Part shown: piece after piece, positions 30,215-40,290 of the stretch | How the letters are laid out: each line of letters begins with the position of its first letter | Numbering within the stretch: the first letter of the stretch is position 1 | Source of the DNA: Comamonas aquatica NBRC 14918 | Lineage (GTDB): Bacteria; Pseudomonadota; Gammaproteobacteria; Burkholderiales; Burkholderiaceae_C | Reading direction: 5' to 3' | NCBI RefSeq assembly: GCF_000739875.1 | Contig: NZ_BBJR01000034.1 | Location: forward strand, 62,001-126,000 | DNA: 64,000 bases | Made by a program: the position numbers and the translations under genes | Notes under the pieces: model-generated | Seen by the model: the letters and a program-made list of their open reading frames with translations, nothing else | Told to the model about the DNA's origin: nothing | The model's database searches: none

Positions 30215-32278
30215 ATGTCTGCTGGTCTGAACCTCGCCCAACTCCAAGCTGTCCATTACACCGAAGGCCCCTGCCTGGTGCTGGCGGGTGCGGGCTCGGG
30301 CAAGACGCGCGTGATCACGCACAAGATCGGTCGGCTGATCGACAACGGCCTGGCGCCCAAGCGCATCGCCGCCATCACCTTCACCAACAAGGCCGCCGCC
30401 GAAATGCGCGAGCGGGCCAAGGGCCTGATCGGCAAGGCCGCCAAGGACGTGATGATCTGTACCTTCCACTCGCTGGGGGTGCGCATGGTGCGCGAGGACG
30501 GCCACGTGCTGGGCCTCAAGCCCAGCTTCAGCATCCTGGACCAGGACGACGTGACCGGCATCCTCAAGGACTGCGCCGGCGGCACCACCGACGTGGCCAC
30601 GGCGCGCCAGTGGCAGTGGACCATCAGCAACTGGAAGAACGCCGGCTGGGACAGCCGCAAGGCCCTGGCCATGGCCCAGGACGACCACGAGCGCAGCATC
30701 GCCCTGATCATGCAGCGCTACGAAGAGCGCCTGACCGCCTACCAGAGCGTGGACTTCGACGACCTGATCGGCATGCCCATGCGCCTGCTGCGCGGCCATG
30801 CCGAGGTGCGCGAGAAATGGCAGCGCCTGCTGGGCCATGTGCTGGTCGACGAGTACCAGGACACCAACGCCACGCAGTACGAGCTGCTCAAGCTGCTGGT
30901 GGGCGAACGCGCGCACTTCACCGCCGTGGGCGACGACGACCAGTCCATCTACGGCTGGCGCGGCGCCACGCTGGACAACCTGAAGAAGCTGCCCATCGAC
31001 TACCCCCACCTCAAGCTCATCAAGCTGGAGCAGAACTACCGCTCCACCTCGGCCATCCTGCGCGCGGCCAACAACGTGATCGGCCCCAACCCCAAGCTGT
31101 TCCCCAAGACCCTGTTCTCGGAACTGGGCGAGGGCGAGCCGGTGCGCATCGTCGACTGCGACACCGAGGAGCACGAGGCCGAGCGCGCCGTGGCGCGCAT
31201 CCTGAGCCTGCGCGCCAACGCCAACCCGCAGCCGGCCTGGAAGGACTTCGCCATCCTCTACCGCGCCAACCACCAGGCCAAGCCCTTCGAGAAGGCGCTG
31301 CGCAAGGCCAGCATCCCGTACAAGGTCTCGGGGGGCACCAGCTTCTTTGACCGGGCCGAAATCAAGGACCTGTGCGCCTGGTTCCGCCTGTGGATCAACA
31401 ACGACGACGACCCGGCCTTCCTGCGCGCCATCGGCACGCCCAAGCGCGGCATCGGCCACACCACGCTGGGCAAGCTGGGCGAGTTCTCGGGCCAGCACAA
31501 GCTGTCCATGTTCGGCGCCCTGTTCAGCCACATGCTCGAGGCCGTGCTGCCCAAGAAGGCGCACGAGGGGCTGCTGGAATTCGGCCGCTACATCAACGAC
31601 CTGGAATACCGCGCCCGTCACACCCTGGGGGCCGAGGCCAGCCGCAGCTTCATGCTCGACTGGCTCAAAGAGATTGGCTACGAGCAGTACCTCTACGACA
31701 GCGAGGACAGCGAGACCGTGGCCGCCGCGCGCTGGAGCAATGTGCTGGAGTTCTGCGACTGGATGAGCCAGCGCGCCGGTGGCCAGATCGAGGACGCGGC
31801 CGGCACCACCACGCAGACCGAGGTCAAGAGCCTGCTGGAGATCGCACAGAACATCGCCCTGCTGTCCACCATCAGCGAACGCGAGAAGGAGCAGGACATG
31901 GTGGTCCTGTCCACCCTGCACGCCAGCAAGGGCCTGGAGTGGCCGCACACCCAGCTGGTGGGCGTGACCGAGGGCATGCTGCCCTTCAAGCTGGACGACG
32001 ACGAAGGCCGCCAGCAGAAGGTCAGCGACGACGTCGCCGCCCGCCTGCAGGAAGAGCGCCGCCTGATGTACGTGGGCATCACGCGCGCCCAGCGCACCCT
32101 GGCCGTCAGCTGGACCAAGCGCCGCAAGAAGGGCCGCGAGATGGTGCAGTGCCAGCCCAGCCGCTTCATCAAGGAGATGAACCTGGACGCCGCCACCGCG
32201 CGCGAAGACCCGCGCGAAAAGCTGCGCCAGCTGCGCGAACAACTGGCCCGCAAGGCCGAAGCCGCGCCCAAGCCCTGA
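30215..32278 (+). CDS. rep: ATP-dependent DNA helicase Rep (UvrD/Rep superfamily 1)
   Basis: The 687-residue 3'-5' helicase clears proteins ahead of the replication fork. Motifs in order: LNLAQLQAVHYTEGPCLVLA, Walker A AGAGSGKTRVITHKI at about 25-39, TFTNKAAAEMRER, LVDEYQDTNATQYELL at about 209-224, GDDDQSIYGWRGA, LEQNYRST, and YVGITRAQRTLAVSW near the end. Length and N-terminal sequence fit Rep (673 in E. coli) more than UvrD (720, with a longer C-terminus). The ATG chosen starts the conserved N-terminal motif; the open frame further upstream is antisense to the AEC gene. Confidence 0.93.
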   Translation: MSAGLNLAQLQAVHYTEGPCLVLAGAGSGKTRVITHKIGRLIDNGLAPKRIAAITFTNKAAAEMRERAKGLIGKAAKDVMICTFHSLGVRMVREDGHVLGLKPSFSILDQDDVTGILKDCAGGTTDVATARQWQWTISNWKNAGWDSRKALAMAQDDHERSIALIMQRYEERLTAYQSVDFDDLIGMPMRLLRGHAEVREKWQRLLGHVLVDEYQDTNATQYELLKLLVGERAHFTAVGDDDQSIYGWRGATLDNLKKLPIDYPHLKLIKLEQNYRSTSAILRAANNVIGPNPKLFPKTLFSELGEGEPVRIVDCDTEEHEAERAVARILSLRANANPQPAWKDFAILYRANHQAKPFEKALRKASIPYKVSGGTSFFDRAEIKDLCAWFRLWINNDDDPAFLRAIGTPKRGIGHTTLGKLGEFSGQHKLSMFGALFSHMLEAVLPKKAHEGLLEFGRYINDLEYRARHTLGAEASRSFMLDWLKEIGYEQYLYDSEDSETVAAARWSNVLEFCDWMSQRAGGQIEDAAGTTTQTEVKSLLEIAQNIALLSTISEREKEQDMVVLSTLHASKGLEWPHTQLVGVTEGMLPFKLDDDEGRQQKVSDDVAARLQEERRLMYVGITRAQRTLAVSWTKRRKKGREMVQCQPSRFIKEMNLDAATAREDPREKLRQLREQLARKAEAAPKP

Positions 32279-32330
32279 TTTTTTCATAGCTGACCACGCA
32301 AGCCCCACCTGGGCTGCATGGCCAAAAGCG
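32279..32330 (+). terminator. Degenerate AGCT/GGCC hairpin after rep
   Basis: Downstream of the rep stop, TTTTTTCATAGCTGACCACGC leads into AGCCC-CACC-TGGGCT and then CATGGCCAAAA. The frame of ATAGCT ... GGCCAAAA around a central hairpin is the same as that seen at 33672-33716, so this is probably the terminator of rep. Confidence 0.5.
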
Positions 32331-32453
32331 CAACATTTGCACACCGTGACCGCCGGCAACGTCGCCTTTGGCTGACGCCACCGGCTGGACACAGCCCGTA
32401 TGCTGCGCCAGCATTCCACCGAGGCTGCACGGCAGCACCGCCCCGACACCGCC

Positions 32454-33653
32454 ATGGCACGATCCCTGACCCCTTCCCCTCGCCTGCACTGGACTTCGCT
32501 GGCCACCGCGCTGGCCACCCTCACCGCCCTGCCCGCCGCCCAGGCCCAGGCGCCCGCCGCCGTGCGCGAGGAGGCCTGGCGCCAATGCGCCGCCACCACC
32601 GACAACCAGGCCCGCCTGGCCTGTTTTGACACCTGGGCGCAGCAACAGCAACCCCTGACCCCGCCGCCGGCCAGCACCTGGCAGGCCCCGGCGGCCAGTG
32701 CCAGCCAGCAGCCCGAGGCCATGCTGCAGCAGGCCGCCAACGCCCCCATGGTGCAGGCCGACGTGCTGCCCGGCCAGGGCCTGGTGCCCACCAACGGCGG
32801 CTGCCGCGATCCGCGCTACAGCGAGATCTCGCGCTTTTTCGAGCTGGAGCCCGGCAGCGACTGCGGCACCTTCACCTTCCGTGGCTACAAGCCACTGTCG
32901 GTGTCGGTGCTGCGCAGCGACCACATCAACCAGCAGCCCAGCAGCCCCGGCAAGGAACCCGCCCCGGTGCGCGACTACCAGCCGCAGGAAATGCGCATCC
33001 AGCTGTCGGCGCGCACCAAGATCGCCTCCGGCCTGCTGACCGACTCCAGTTCCGGCCGCAAGGACTCGGTCTGGGTCGGCTACACCCAGCAGTCGTTCTG
33101 GCAGGTGTTCAACCCCGATCTCTCGCGCCCCTTCCGCACCACGGACCACGAGCCCGAGATCTTCTACGTCTACCCCACCGACGCCGCACTGCCCGGCGGC
33201 TGGCGCTGGCGCTACAGCGGCGCCGGCATGGTGCACCACTCCAACGGCCAGAGCGATCCGCTGTCGCGCAGCTGGAACCGCTGGTACGTGATGACCGGCG
33301 CCGAGCTGGGCCACCGCTGGCAGGTCCACGCCAAGCTGTGGAAGCGCATGTCCGAAAGCACGCCCGACGACGACAACCCCGGGATCCAGAACTACTGGGG
33401 TCGCGGCGAGGTGAAGCTGCTGTGGAACGTCAACGACGCCAACACCCTGGGCCTGACGGCACGCGGCAGCCTGGGCAAGGGCTACGGCTCGGGCCGCCTG
33501 GAATGGCTGCGCACCATCGGCTCGGGCTGGAACGGCGGCAAGAGCAACCTGCGCCTGCACGTGCAGCTGTTCAGCGGCTACGGCGAAAGCCTGATCGACT
33601 ACAACAGCAAGCGCACCTCGCTGGCCGTGGGCCTGAGCCTGCTGGACTTCTGA
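32454..33653 (+). CDS. pldA: Outer membrane phospholipase A (OMPLA/PldA)
   Basis: The 399-residue protein has a signal peptide (ATALATLTALPAAQA), a Pro/Ala/Gln-rich spacer and a C-terminal 12-strand beta-barrel ending in LAVGLSLLDF with a terminal phenylalanine. The catalytic signature is intact: GAGMVHHSNGQSDPLSRSWN near residues 257-276, matching the His-Ser pair and downstream Asn of OMPLA. It hydrolyses phospholipids that reach the outer leaflet and helps keep outer-membrane asymmetry. It is longer than E. coli PldA (289) because of the N-terminal spacer, usual for betaproteobacteria. An upstream ATG at 32400 would give an unlikely N-terminal extension. Confidence 0.92.
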   Translation: MARSLTPSPRLHWTSLATALATLTALPAAQAQAPAAVREEAWRQCAATTDNQARLACFDTWAQQQQPLTPPPASTWQAPAASASQQPEAMLQQAANAPMVQADVLPGQGLVPTNGGCRDPRYSEISRFFELEPGSDCGTFTFRGYKPLSVSVLRSDHINQQPSSPGKEPAPVRDYQPQEMRIQLSARTKIASGLLTDSSSGRKDSVWVGYTQQSFWQVFNPDLSRPFRTTDHEPEIFYVYPTDAALPGGWRWRYSGAGMVHHSNGQSDPLSRSWNRWYVMTGAELGHRWQVHAKLWKRMSESTPDDDNPGIQNYWGRGEVKLLWNVNDANTLGLTARGSLGKGYGSGRLEWLRTIGSGWNGGKSNLRLHVQLFSGYGESLIDYNSKRTSLAVGLSLLDF

Positions 33654-33671
33654 ACGCGGCCACTTCGCAAA

Positions 33672-33716
33672 CGATAGCTTTCAGCGCGCACGGCGTGCGT
33701 GCTTGAGGCCATTTTT
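33672..33716 (+). terminator. Terminator after pldA
   Basis: GATAGCTTTC leads into AGCGCGCAC (33683-33691) / GTGCGTGCT (33695-33703), an eight-pair stem plus a G-T pair around a three-base loop, then TGAGGCC and five T residues. It is one of the AGCGC-arm hairpins recurring in this window. Confidence 0.78.
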
Positions 33717-33904
33717 ATTAACAATCATCACCGCCGGCGCTTCCGCCCATCGCCGGCGCTTGTGGCCGCCGCGGGCTTGGCGCAGAATCGGCGGCACGTG
33801 GGACGCGGGGAGCCAGTGCTCCCACAAACAGGCGGTGCCCGCACCGCCATTTCCTTTGTTTGCATGCATGGACGTTCGCAGACAATGCGGCACCAAGGAT
33901 GACC

Positions 33905-34333
33905 ATGAATCTGCAATACCAGCTCAAAGCCGGCAGCTACTACCTGTACGACATGCGCGACCAGCCCAGCGCAGTCACAGGCGAGCGCCGCTTCAAGCTG
34001 AAGACAGATCTGCTGGCCATCGCGTTCGACCTGTACACCGGCGAGGTGCACCAGCACGGCACGCCCTCGCGCATCCAGTCCTGGGCCACCACCGCCCGCC
34101 GCCGCCTGCGCGCGGCCGGCCAGTGGCAGGCCGCCGAGGACATCATCGTCATCAGCGGCCCCTTCCCGGTCGAGGAAATCAACAAGTGCCTGTGGATCCG
34201 CGGCTACTGCCGCCGCATGTTCCAGCGACTGGCCTCCTTGCCACACGGCAAGCTGCAGCCGCGCGCCGGCACGCGCCAGCAGGCCCACGGCAGCCAGACG
34301 CACAGCAAAGGCTGGCAGCGCCGCGCCGCCTGA
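33905..34333 (+). CDS. Hypothetical basic protein, about 142 residues
   Basis: I do not recognise this family. AAGGA at about 33894-33898 lies five bases before the ATG at 33905, which therefore beats the adjacent ATG at 33899. The protein begins MNLQYQLKAGSYYLYDMRD, has a region rich in arginine (TTARRRLRAAGQW), a segment IIVISGPFPVEEINKCLWIR, and a basic, Gln/His-rich tail that looks disordered. No signal peptide or membrane segment is seen. Codon use matches the chromosome. It stands alone between pldA and a convergent universal stress gene. Confidence 0.6.
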   Translation: MNLQYQLKAGSYYLYDMRDQPSAVTGERRFKLKTDLLAIAFDLYTGEVHQHGTPSRIQSWATTARRRLRAAGQWQAAEDIIVISGPFPVEEINKCLWIRGYCRRMFQRLASLPHGKLQPRAGTRQQAHGSQTHSKGWQRRAA

Positions 34334-34384
34334 AGGCGTGCCCCACTCCGGTCAGGCCGCCTGTGGGGCGGCGCCGTCACGATC

Positions 34385-34873
34385 CTAGGATTCGACCTCT
34401 TCGACTTCCGGCTCATCCCCCAGCACGGACTGTGCTGGGTCTTCGGGCAGCTTGACCACCAGCACCGGGCGGGTGCAGCGGCTGATCACGGCCTTGGAGA
34501 CCGAGCCCACCAGCACGCTTTCGATGGCGCCCATGCCGCGGGCGCCCAGCAGCACCAGGTCGGCATCGATTTCTTCGGCCATGTCGACCAGCACGGTGGC
34601 GGGTTCGCCCAGCACCACCTCCATGGAATAGCCCACGCCCGCGGCGTCCAGCAGCGCGGCGCCTTCGGCCATCAGGTGTTCGCCCGCTTCCACAGCGGCG
34701 GCGGCTATCGCGTCTGAGTCCTGCGTGGCCAGTTGCAGCAGCGAGGCCGGCTCCTGCACGTTCACCAGGGCGATTTCGGCACGCAGCCCCCGGCCCACCA
34801 GGGACAGGGCCTGGTGCACGGCCTGCAGCGATTCGTTGGAGCCGTCGATGGCGATCATGATGTTGGCGTACAT
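34385..34873 (-). CDS. Universal stress protein (UspA family)
   Basis: The 162-residue cytoplasmic protein starts MYANIMIAIDGSNESLQAV and has the ATP-binding pattern of ATP-type Usp domains: LVLLGARGMGAIESVLVGSV matches the G-2x-G-9x-G(S/T) motif at about residues 107-126. Such proteins bind ATP and help survival under stress; the detailed function is unknown. AAGGAG lies about seven bases before the ATG. The acidic tail (DEPEVEEVES) is unusual for the family. The gene is divergent from tgt, with 90 bases between the starts. Confidence 0.93.
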   Translation of the reverse strand: MYANIMIAIDGSNESLQAVHQALSLVGRGLRAEIALVNVQEPASLLQLATQDSDAIAAAAVEAGEHLMAEGAALLDAAGVGYSMEVVLGEPATVLVDMAEEIDADLVLLGARGMGAIESVLVGSVSKAVISRCTRPVLVVKLPEDPAQSVLGDEPEVEEVES

Positions 34874-34915
34874 GGCGTTCTCCTTGTCGTAGTAGCGGGC
34901 TGGGTTCCACTATAG

Positions 34916-36136
<1,221 letters not shown>

Positions 36137-36158
36137 GACCGCGGCACGCCCACCAGCC

Positions 36159-36181
36159 AGCCTCCTGCGGGAGGCTTTTTT
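36159..36181 (+). terminator. Rho-independent terminator after tgt
   Basis: AGCCTCC (36159-36165) and GGAGGCT (36170-36176) pair perfectly around a TGCG loop and run into six T residues (36176-36181). Confidence 0.93.
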
Positions 36182-36274
36182 GCGCCCGCTGGGCGGGCCT
36201 GCCGCCGACCCAAGTCGACGAACGGCAGCAGGCCGGTCCTGTGTCCTACTTGGGCGCCGCAGGAAATATCGAGA

Positions 36275-37750
36275 ATGGGTGGGCCCCCACTCCTGCAGCC
36301 CCTGCGCCCACCCGTGTCCCTGGATGCCTCCGCCCCTTCTGTCCAGCCCCCGTCCGTCTGGCGCGGGCAAGCCGCACTGACCGCTGGCATCCTGTTGGCC
36401 TGCCTGCTGGGCGTCTACAGCCGCCCACTGGGGTCCATGGCGGCCTTCTGGCCGGCCAACGCCATCCTGCTGGGCCTGCTGCTGCGCCACCCCGAGCTGG
36501 CGCGCCACCCGGGCACCTGGCTGTCTGCCCTGCTGGCCTACATCGCCGCCGACCTGCTGACCGGTGCCACGCCATTCATGGCCCTCACGCTGAACCTGGC
36601 GAACCTGATCGGCGTGCTGGCCGGCTGGCTGTTCCTGGCGCGCGTGCGCAACCAGGTGCTGGGCTTCCAGAACCAGCGCTCCGTGATGACCGTCTTCCTG
36701 GGGTGCCTGCTGGCGGCCACGGTCAGCACGCTGGCGGGGGCCTGGCCCAGCGCGGTCGCCTTCCACATGCCCTTGTGGCAGTCGGCGCTGCTGTGGCTGT
36801 CGGCCGAGTTCTACAACTACGTGCTGATCCTGCCGGTGTTCCTGGCTGCCCCCGGCGGCTGGCCCTGGACCTGGCCGTTGACCAAACAGCAACGCTCCTG
36901 GAACGATGCCCTGCCGCTGCTGGCCCTGGTTCTCAGCGAGGCCCTCAGCCAGCTGATCGGCGGCAACGGCGCGATGGCCTTCAGCCTCCCCGCCATGGTC
37001 TGGTGCGCGATGAGCTATGGCGTCTTCCCGGTCACCGTACTGAGCCTGCTGGTCTGCCTGTGGAAAACCGGGTTGCTGGCCTTCAGTGCCTTCGATTTTG
37101 TCCCGGCGCACCTGGACGATGTGCTGTCCTACCGCACCGGGCTGGCCATGCTGTCGCTGGCGCCCCTGGCCGTGGCCAGTGCCTACACGCTGCGCATGCA
37201 GGCCTTGCAGAAGCTGCACCACGCGGTGCACCATGATTACCTGACCGGGGTCCTGGCGCGCCGGGCGCTGATGGAGCGCGGCCAGAAGCTGCTCTCGCGC
37301 CTGGAGGAAGAAGGTCAGTCCGTCGCCGTGCTGATGCTGGACCTTGACCATTTCAAACAGGTCAACGACCACTACGGCCATGCCCAGGGCGATGTGGTGC
37401 TGCAGACCTTTGCCCAGCTGGCCAGCGAGGCACTGCGCCCCGACGATCTGCTGGGCCGCCTGGGCGGTGAGGAGTTCGCCATCCTGCTGCCGCGCATCCA
37501 GCGCGAACAGGCCCTGGCCGTGGGCCAGCGCATCTGCGAGCGCCTGCGCGACCACCGCTTTGCACTGGAAGACGGCGCCCCCTTCCAGGTCACGCTGAGC
37601 ATCGGCCTGCACGCCGTGGTGTCGATCGGCGCGCAGGACAGCATCGAGCAGCTGCTGTCCAAGGCCGACGCGGCGCTCTACATGGCCAAGCGCAGCGGCC
37701 GCAACCAGGTGCGCCAGTACGGGCCGGCGCTGGCCCCGTCATCCATGTAA
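36275..37750 (+). CDS. MASE1-type membrane sensor diguanylate cyclase (GGDEF)
   Basis: The 491-residue protein has about eight membrane helices over residues 30-305, arranged like the MASE1 integral membrane sensor (AAFWPANAILLGLLL is a typical MASE1 stretch). A cytoplasmic GGDEF domain follows at about 320-485, with DYLTGVLARRALMERG, DLDHFKQVNDHYGHAQGD and RLGGEEFAILLP. An intact inhibitory site RxxD (RPDD) lies exactly five residues before GGEEF, so product feedback is expected. It should synthesise c-di-GMP in response to an unknown membrane signal. It follows a terminator, so it is its own transcription unit. Confidence 0.9.
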   Translation: MGGPPLLQPLRPPVSLDASAPSVQPPSVWRGQAALTAGILLACLLGVYSRPLGSMAAFWPANAILLGLLLRHPELARHPGTWLSALLAYIAADLLTGATPFMALTLNLANLIGVLAGWLFLARVRNQVLGFQNQRSVMTVFLGCLLAATVSTLAGAWPSAVAFHMPLWQSALLWLSAEFYNYVLILPVFLAAPGGWPWTWPLTKQQRSWNDALPLLALVLSEALSQLIGGNGAMAFSLPAMVWCAMSYGVFPVTVLSLLVCLWKTGLLAFSAFDFVPAHLDDVLSYRTGLAMLSLAPLAVASAYTLRMQALQKLHHAVHHDYLTGVLARRALMERGQKLLSRLEEEGQSVAVLMLDLDHFKQVNDHYGHAQGDVVLQTFAQLASEALRPDDLLGRLGGEEFAILLPRIQREQALAVGQRICERLRDHRFALEDGAPFQVTLSIGLHAVVSIGAQDSIEQLLSKADAALYMAKRSGRNQVRQYGPALAPSSM

Positions 37751-37842
37751 AACCATAGCTGCTGGCGCACGCTGTGTGCTGGTTTCAAGCACCAAAGCAT
37801 TGGAAACCCAGACACAGCGCGCGCCATGCGCTCTCTTTTTTA
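37750..37842. terminator. Nested-hairpin element between the GGDEF gene and the zinc-ribbon gene
   Basis: Outer arms TGGCGCACGCTGTGT (37763-37777) and ACACAGCGCGCGCCA (37812-37826) pair at 14 of 15 positions. An inner GGTTTC (37781-37786) / GAAACC pair sits between them, and TCTCTTTTTT follows. It lies between convergent genes and could serve the rightward GGDEF transcript. Confidence 0.75.
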
Positions 37843-38916
37843 CCGATCTTTGGAAGATGGCGGTGTGCCCGGTGCGTCCGGCGTGGCGGCGGCCGCCCCG
37901 CAGTGGAAGCAGAACTTGGCAAAGCTGCTCTTGCGCGCCTGGCAGGCGGTGCAGGGTTCGAACAGGCCGATGCCGCAATGTGGGCAGAAATCGGTCACGC
38001 CATCCTTGAGGTCCACGGCACGCTCGCAGCCCGGGCACACGCCCTTGCTGAGGTGGCCCCAGGCCTTGTCGTAGGTCATCTGCGTGCGCCGCTGGGTGGC
38101 CGGCAGGGCCTCGGCCTGGCGCTGGCGCTCCAGGTAGCGCTGCAGTGCCACGATGGCCCAGCGCCCGATCAGCACCGTCAGCACGATGCCCACGGCCGAG
38201 CGCACATAGCCGCCATAGCTGGGCAGGTAGGGCACCAGCTCGACAAAGAAGGCGAACAGCGCGAAAAAGATGAAGCCCCAGACAAAGGGCCACCAGGGGC
38301 TCTTGCGCTTTTTCACGAACAGCCAACCGGCCAGCACCAGCAGGGGCAGCGTGAGGGCCAGGCGGTAGAGGAACACCCGCAGCTCCTGCGCGCGCTGGGC
38401 ACGCTGCAACGCTTCGTGCGCCGTGTCTTCCAGCGCCTGCAGACGGTCACCCACGCGCGTGGCCTGCTGGCGCGCATTCAGCAGGGCCTGCTCCTGGTCC
38501 TGCAACTGCTGCTGGGCCTGGCGCTCGGTCTGGCGCAACTGCTCCAACGCCTGGGTGCGGCGGATCACCTCGGGGTCCTGCTCGCTGCGCTGGGTGGCGG
38601 AGCGCGTGGCGATCCAGTTGCTGAAGGTGTCGCGCGCCGCCTGCGTGTCACTGCGCGCCTGCTGCCAGCGCAACTGGGCCTGGTCGCGCGCCTCCAGCGC
38701 CTGGCGCTGCGCCGCGCGCAGCGATTCCTGCTCATTGCGCAGGGGCTGGGCCTGGCGCAGGTCCAGGAAGTCGTCCAGCTCCAGGCGCTGCTCGACCTGG
38801 GGCAGATCGTCCACCACCGCCGAGCCCAGACCGATCAGGAAGCTGGCAAAGACCACCGCCACCAGCCACAGTCCCCGGCGAAACCAGGTTTCCGACCAAC
38901 GCAAAGATTTACCCAC
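37840..38916 (-). CDS. Membrane protein with coiled coil and C-terminal zinc ribbon
   Basis: The 358-residue protein has an N-terminal membrane helix (GLWLVAVVFASFLIGLGSAVV, about 15-35), a Gln/Arg-rich coiled coil (about 55-165), three more membrane helices (about 175-260), and a C-terminal double zinc ribbon with CxxC pairs (CPGCERA, CPHCGIG, CTACQ, CFHCG). The function is unknown; it is probably an inner-membrane protein with cytosolic zinc fingers. The GTG start is supported by a strong GAGGAGGT site six bases upstream. It lies 27 bases after the LplT-like gene in a leftward operon. Confidence 0.75.
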   Translation of the reverse strand: MGKSLRWSETWFRRGLWLVAVVFASFLIGLGSAVVDDLPQVEQRLELDDFLDLRQAQPLRNEQESLRAAQRQALEARDQAQLRWQQARSDTQAARDTFSNWIATRSATQRSEQDPEVIRRTQALEQLRQTERQAQQQLQDQEQALLNARQQATRVGDRLQALEDTAHEALQRAQRAQELRVFLYRLALTLPLLVLAGWLFVKKRKSPWWPFVWGFIFFALFAFFVELVPYLPSYGGYVRSAVGIVLTVLIGRWAIVALQRYLERQRQAEALPATQRRTQMTYDKAWGHLSKGVCPGCERAVDLKDGVTDFCPHCGIGLFEPCTACQARKSSFAKFCFHCGAAAATPDAPGTPPSSKDR

Positions 38917-38943
38917 GGCCTACCTCCTCATGTACTGCGCGCA

Positions 38944-40290
38944 TTATGCGGATGGCGGCTGCATGCGCCCCGCCAGGCGCAACAGCCAGTGCTTGCTGCG
39001 CCGCAGGTACTGCGGGTCGCGCCAGCACATCAGGGCCACGAACACGGCATTCGCGGCCCCCATGCACAAGAACAGCTGCGGCACCGTCAGCCCGGCCGCC
39101 AGCAGCGCCCCGGCCAGCACGGCCGACGACACCATGAACAGCGCATTCAGGATGTTGTTGGCCGCGATGATGCGCGCCCGGTGCGTGACCGGGCTGCGTT
39201 GCTGGATCAGGGCATACAGCGGCACGCTGTAGACCCCGGCGGCCAGCGACAGACCGAACAGGTCCAGCAGCACGCGCCAGCGCCCCGGGGCGTGCCAGAA
39301 ATCCGCCAGCCCCAGCATGCCGGCCGTGGGTGGCAGGCCTTGCAGCGTCCACCACAGGTCGACCGAGCACACGCTCATGCCCAGCGCGCCCAGGGGCACC
39401 AGCCCGGGCTCGACGCGCCCGCGGGACAGGGACTCGCACAGCAGCGCCCCGGTGCCCACGCCCAGCGAGAACACCACCAACAGCAAGGCGGCCACCTGTT
39501 CGCTGCCGTGCAGCACCTCCTTGGCCAGCACCGGGAATTCCGCCAGAAACACGGCCCCGAAGAACCACATCCAGCTGATGCCCAGCACGGCCCGGAACAC
39601 CAGGCCATCGGTGCGCGCCAGCCGCAGGTTGGCCAGGGTTTCGGACCAGGGGTTCCAGTTCATGCGGTGCACCACCGCCGGCGTGCCCTGGTGCGGAATG
39701 GCACCAGCGGCCCAGCGCCCCAGCAGGGCCAGCGCCAGGCAGCTGGCGGCCACGTGGATGCGCCCGACCTCGGGCGTGGCGATCAGCACCCCGCCGACCA
39801 TGTTGCCCAGCAGGATGGCGACGAAGGTGCCCATCTCCACCATGCCGTTGCCCCCGGTCAGCTCCGAGGGCCGGAGCACCTGCGGCAGGTAGGCGAACTT
39901 GGCCGGACCGAAGAAGGTGGAATGCACGCCCATGCCCACCAGGCACAGCAGCAGCAGGGCCGGCCACTGCAAGACAAAGCCCAGCAGGGCCACGGTCATG
40001 ATGGCGATCTCGCAGTCCTTAACGCGCCGCATCAGCACCGCCTTGTCCATGCGATCGGCCAGTTGCCCTGCCGTGGCCGACAGCAGCACGAAGGGCAGGA
40101 TGAACAACGCCCCAATCACCAGCCCCGCCACCGAGGGCGGCAGCCAGGCCACCTGCAGCTGGTAGGTCACCAGCACGGTCAGCGCGAACTTGAACAGGTT
40201 GTCGTTGGCAGCCCCCAGGAACTGGGTGGCAAAGAAAGGACCGAACCGCCGCTGGCGCAGCAGTCCGAACTGAGGGGTGTGGTCGCTCAT
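38944..40290 (-). CDS. MFS transporter, LplT-like (lysophospholipid flippase type)
   Basis: The 448-residue protein has about twelve membrane segments and the MFS loop GQLADRMDKAVLMRR near residues 75-90. Its start, FGPFFATQFLGAANDNLFKFAL, is the hallmark of the LplT/AAS group that moves lysophospholipids across the inner membrane for re-acylation. No fused acyltransferase is present. The start ATG overlaps the stop of the FIST gene by four bases (ATGA), so their translation is coupled. pldA, the enzyme that makes lysophospholipids, is about 6 kb away, consistent with but not proof of a link. Confidence 0.85.
   Translation of the reverse strand: MSDHTPQFGLLRQRRFGPFFATQFLGAANDNLFKFALTVLVTYQLQVAWLPPSVAGLVIGALFILPFVLLSATAGQLADRMDKAVLMRRVKDCEIAIMTVALLGFVLQWPALLLLCLVGMGVHSTFFGPAKFAYLPQVLRPSELTGGNGMVEMGTFVAILLGNMVGGVLIATPEVGRIHVAASCLALALLGRWAAGAIPHQGTPAVVHRMNWNPWSETLANLRLARTDGLVFRAVLGISWMWFFGAVFLAEFPVLAKEVLHGSEQVAALLLVVFSLGVGTGALLCESLSRGRVEPGLVPLGALGMSVCSVDLWWTLQGLPPTAGMLGLADFWHAPGRWRVLLDLFGLSLAAGVYSVPLYALIQQRSPVTHRARIIAANNILNALFMVSSAVLAGALLAAGLTVPQLFLCMGAANAVFVALMCWRDPQYLRRSKHWLLRLAGRMQPPSA

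Noticed and set aside
36181-36274. A c-di-GMP riboswitch before the MASE1-GGDEF gene
   Set aside because: There is a hairpin (GGCCTGC...GCAGGCC), but none of the conserved GEMM core text is present.
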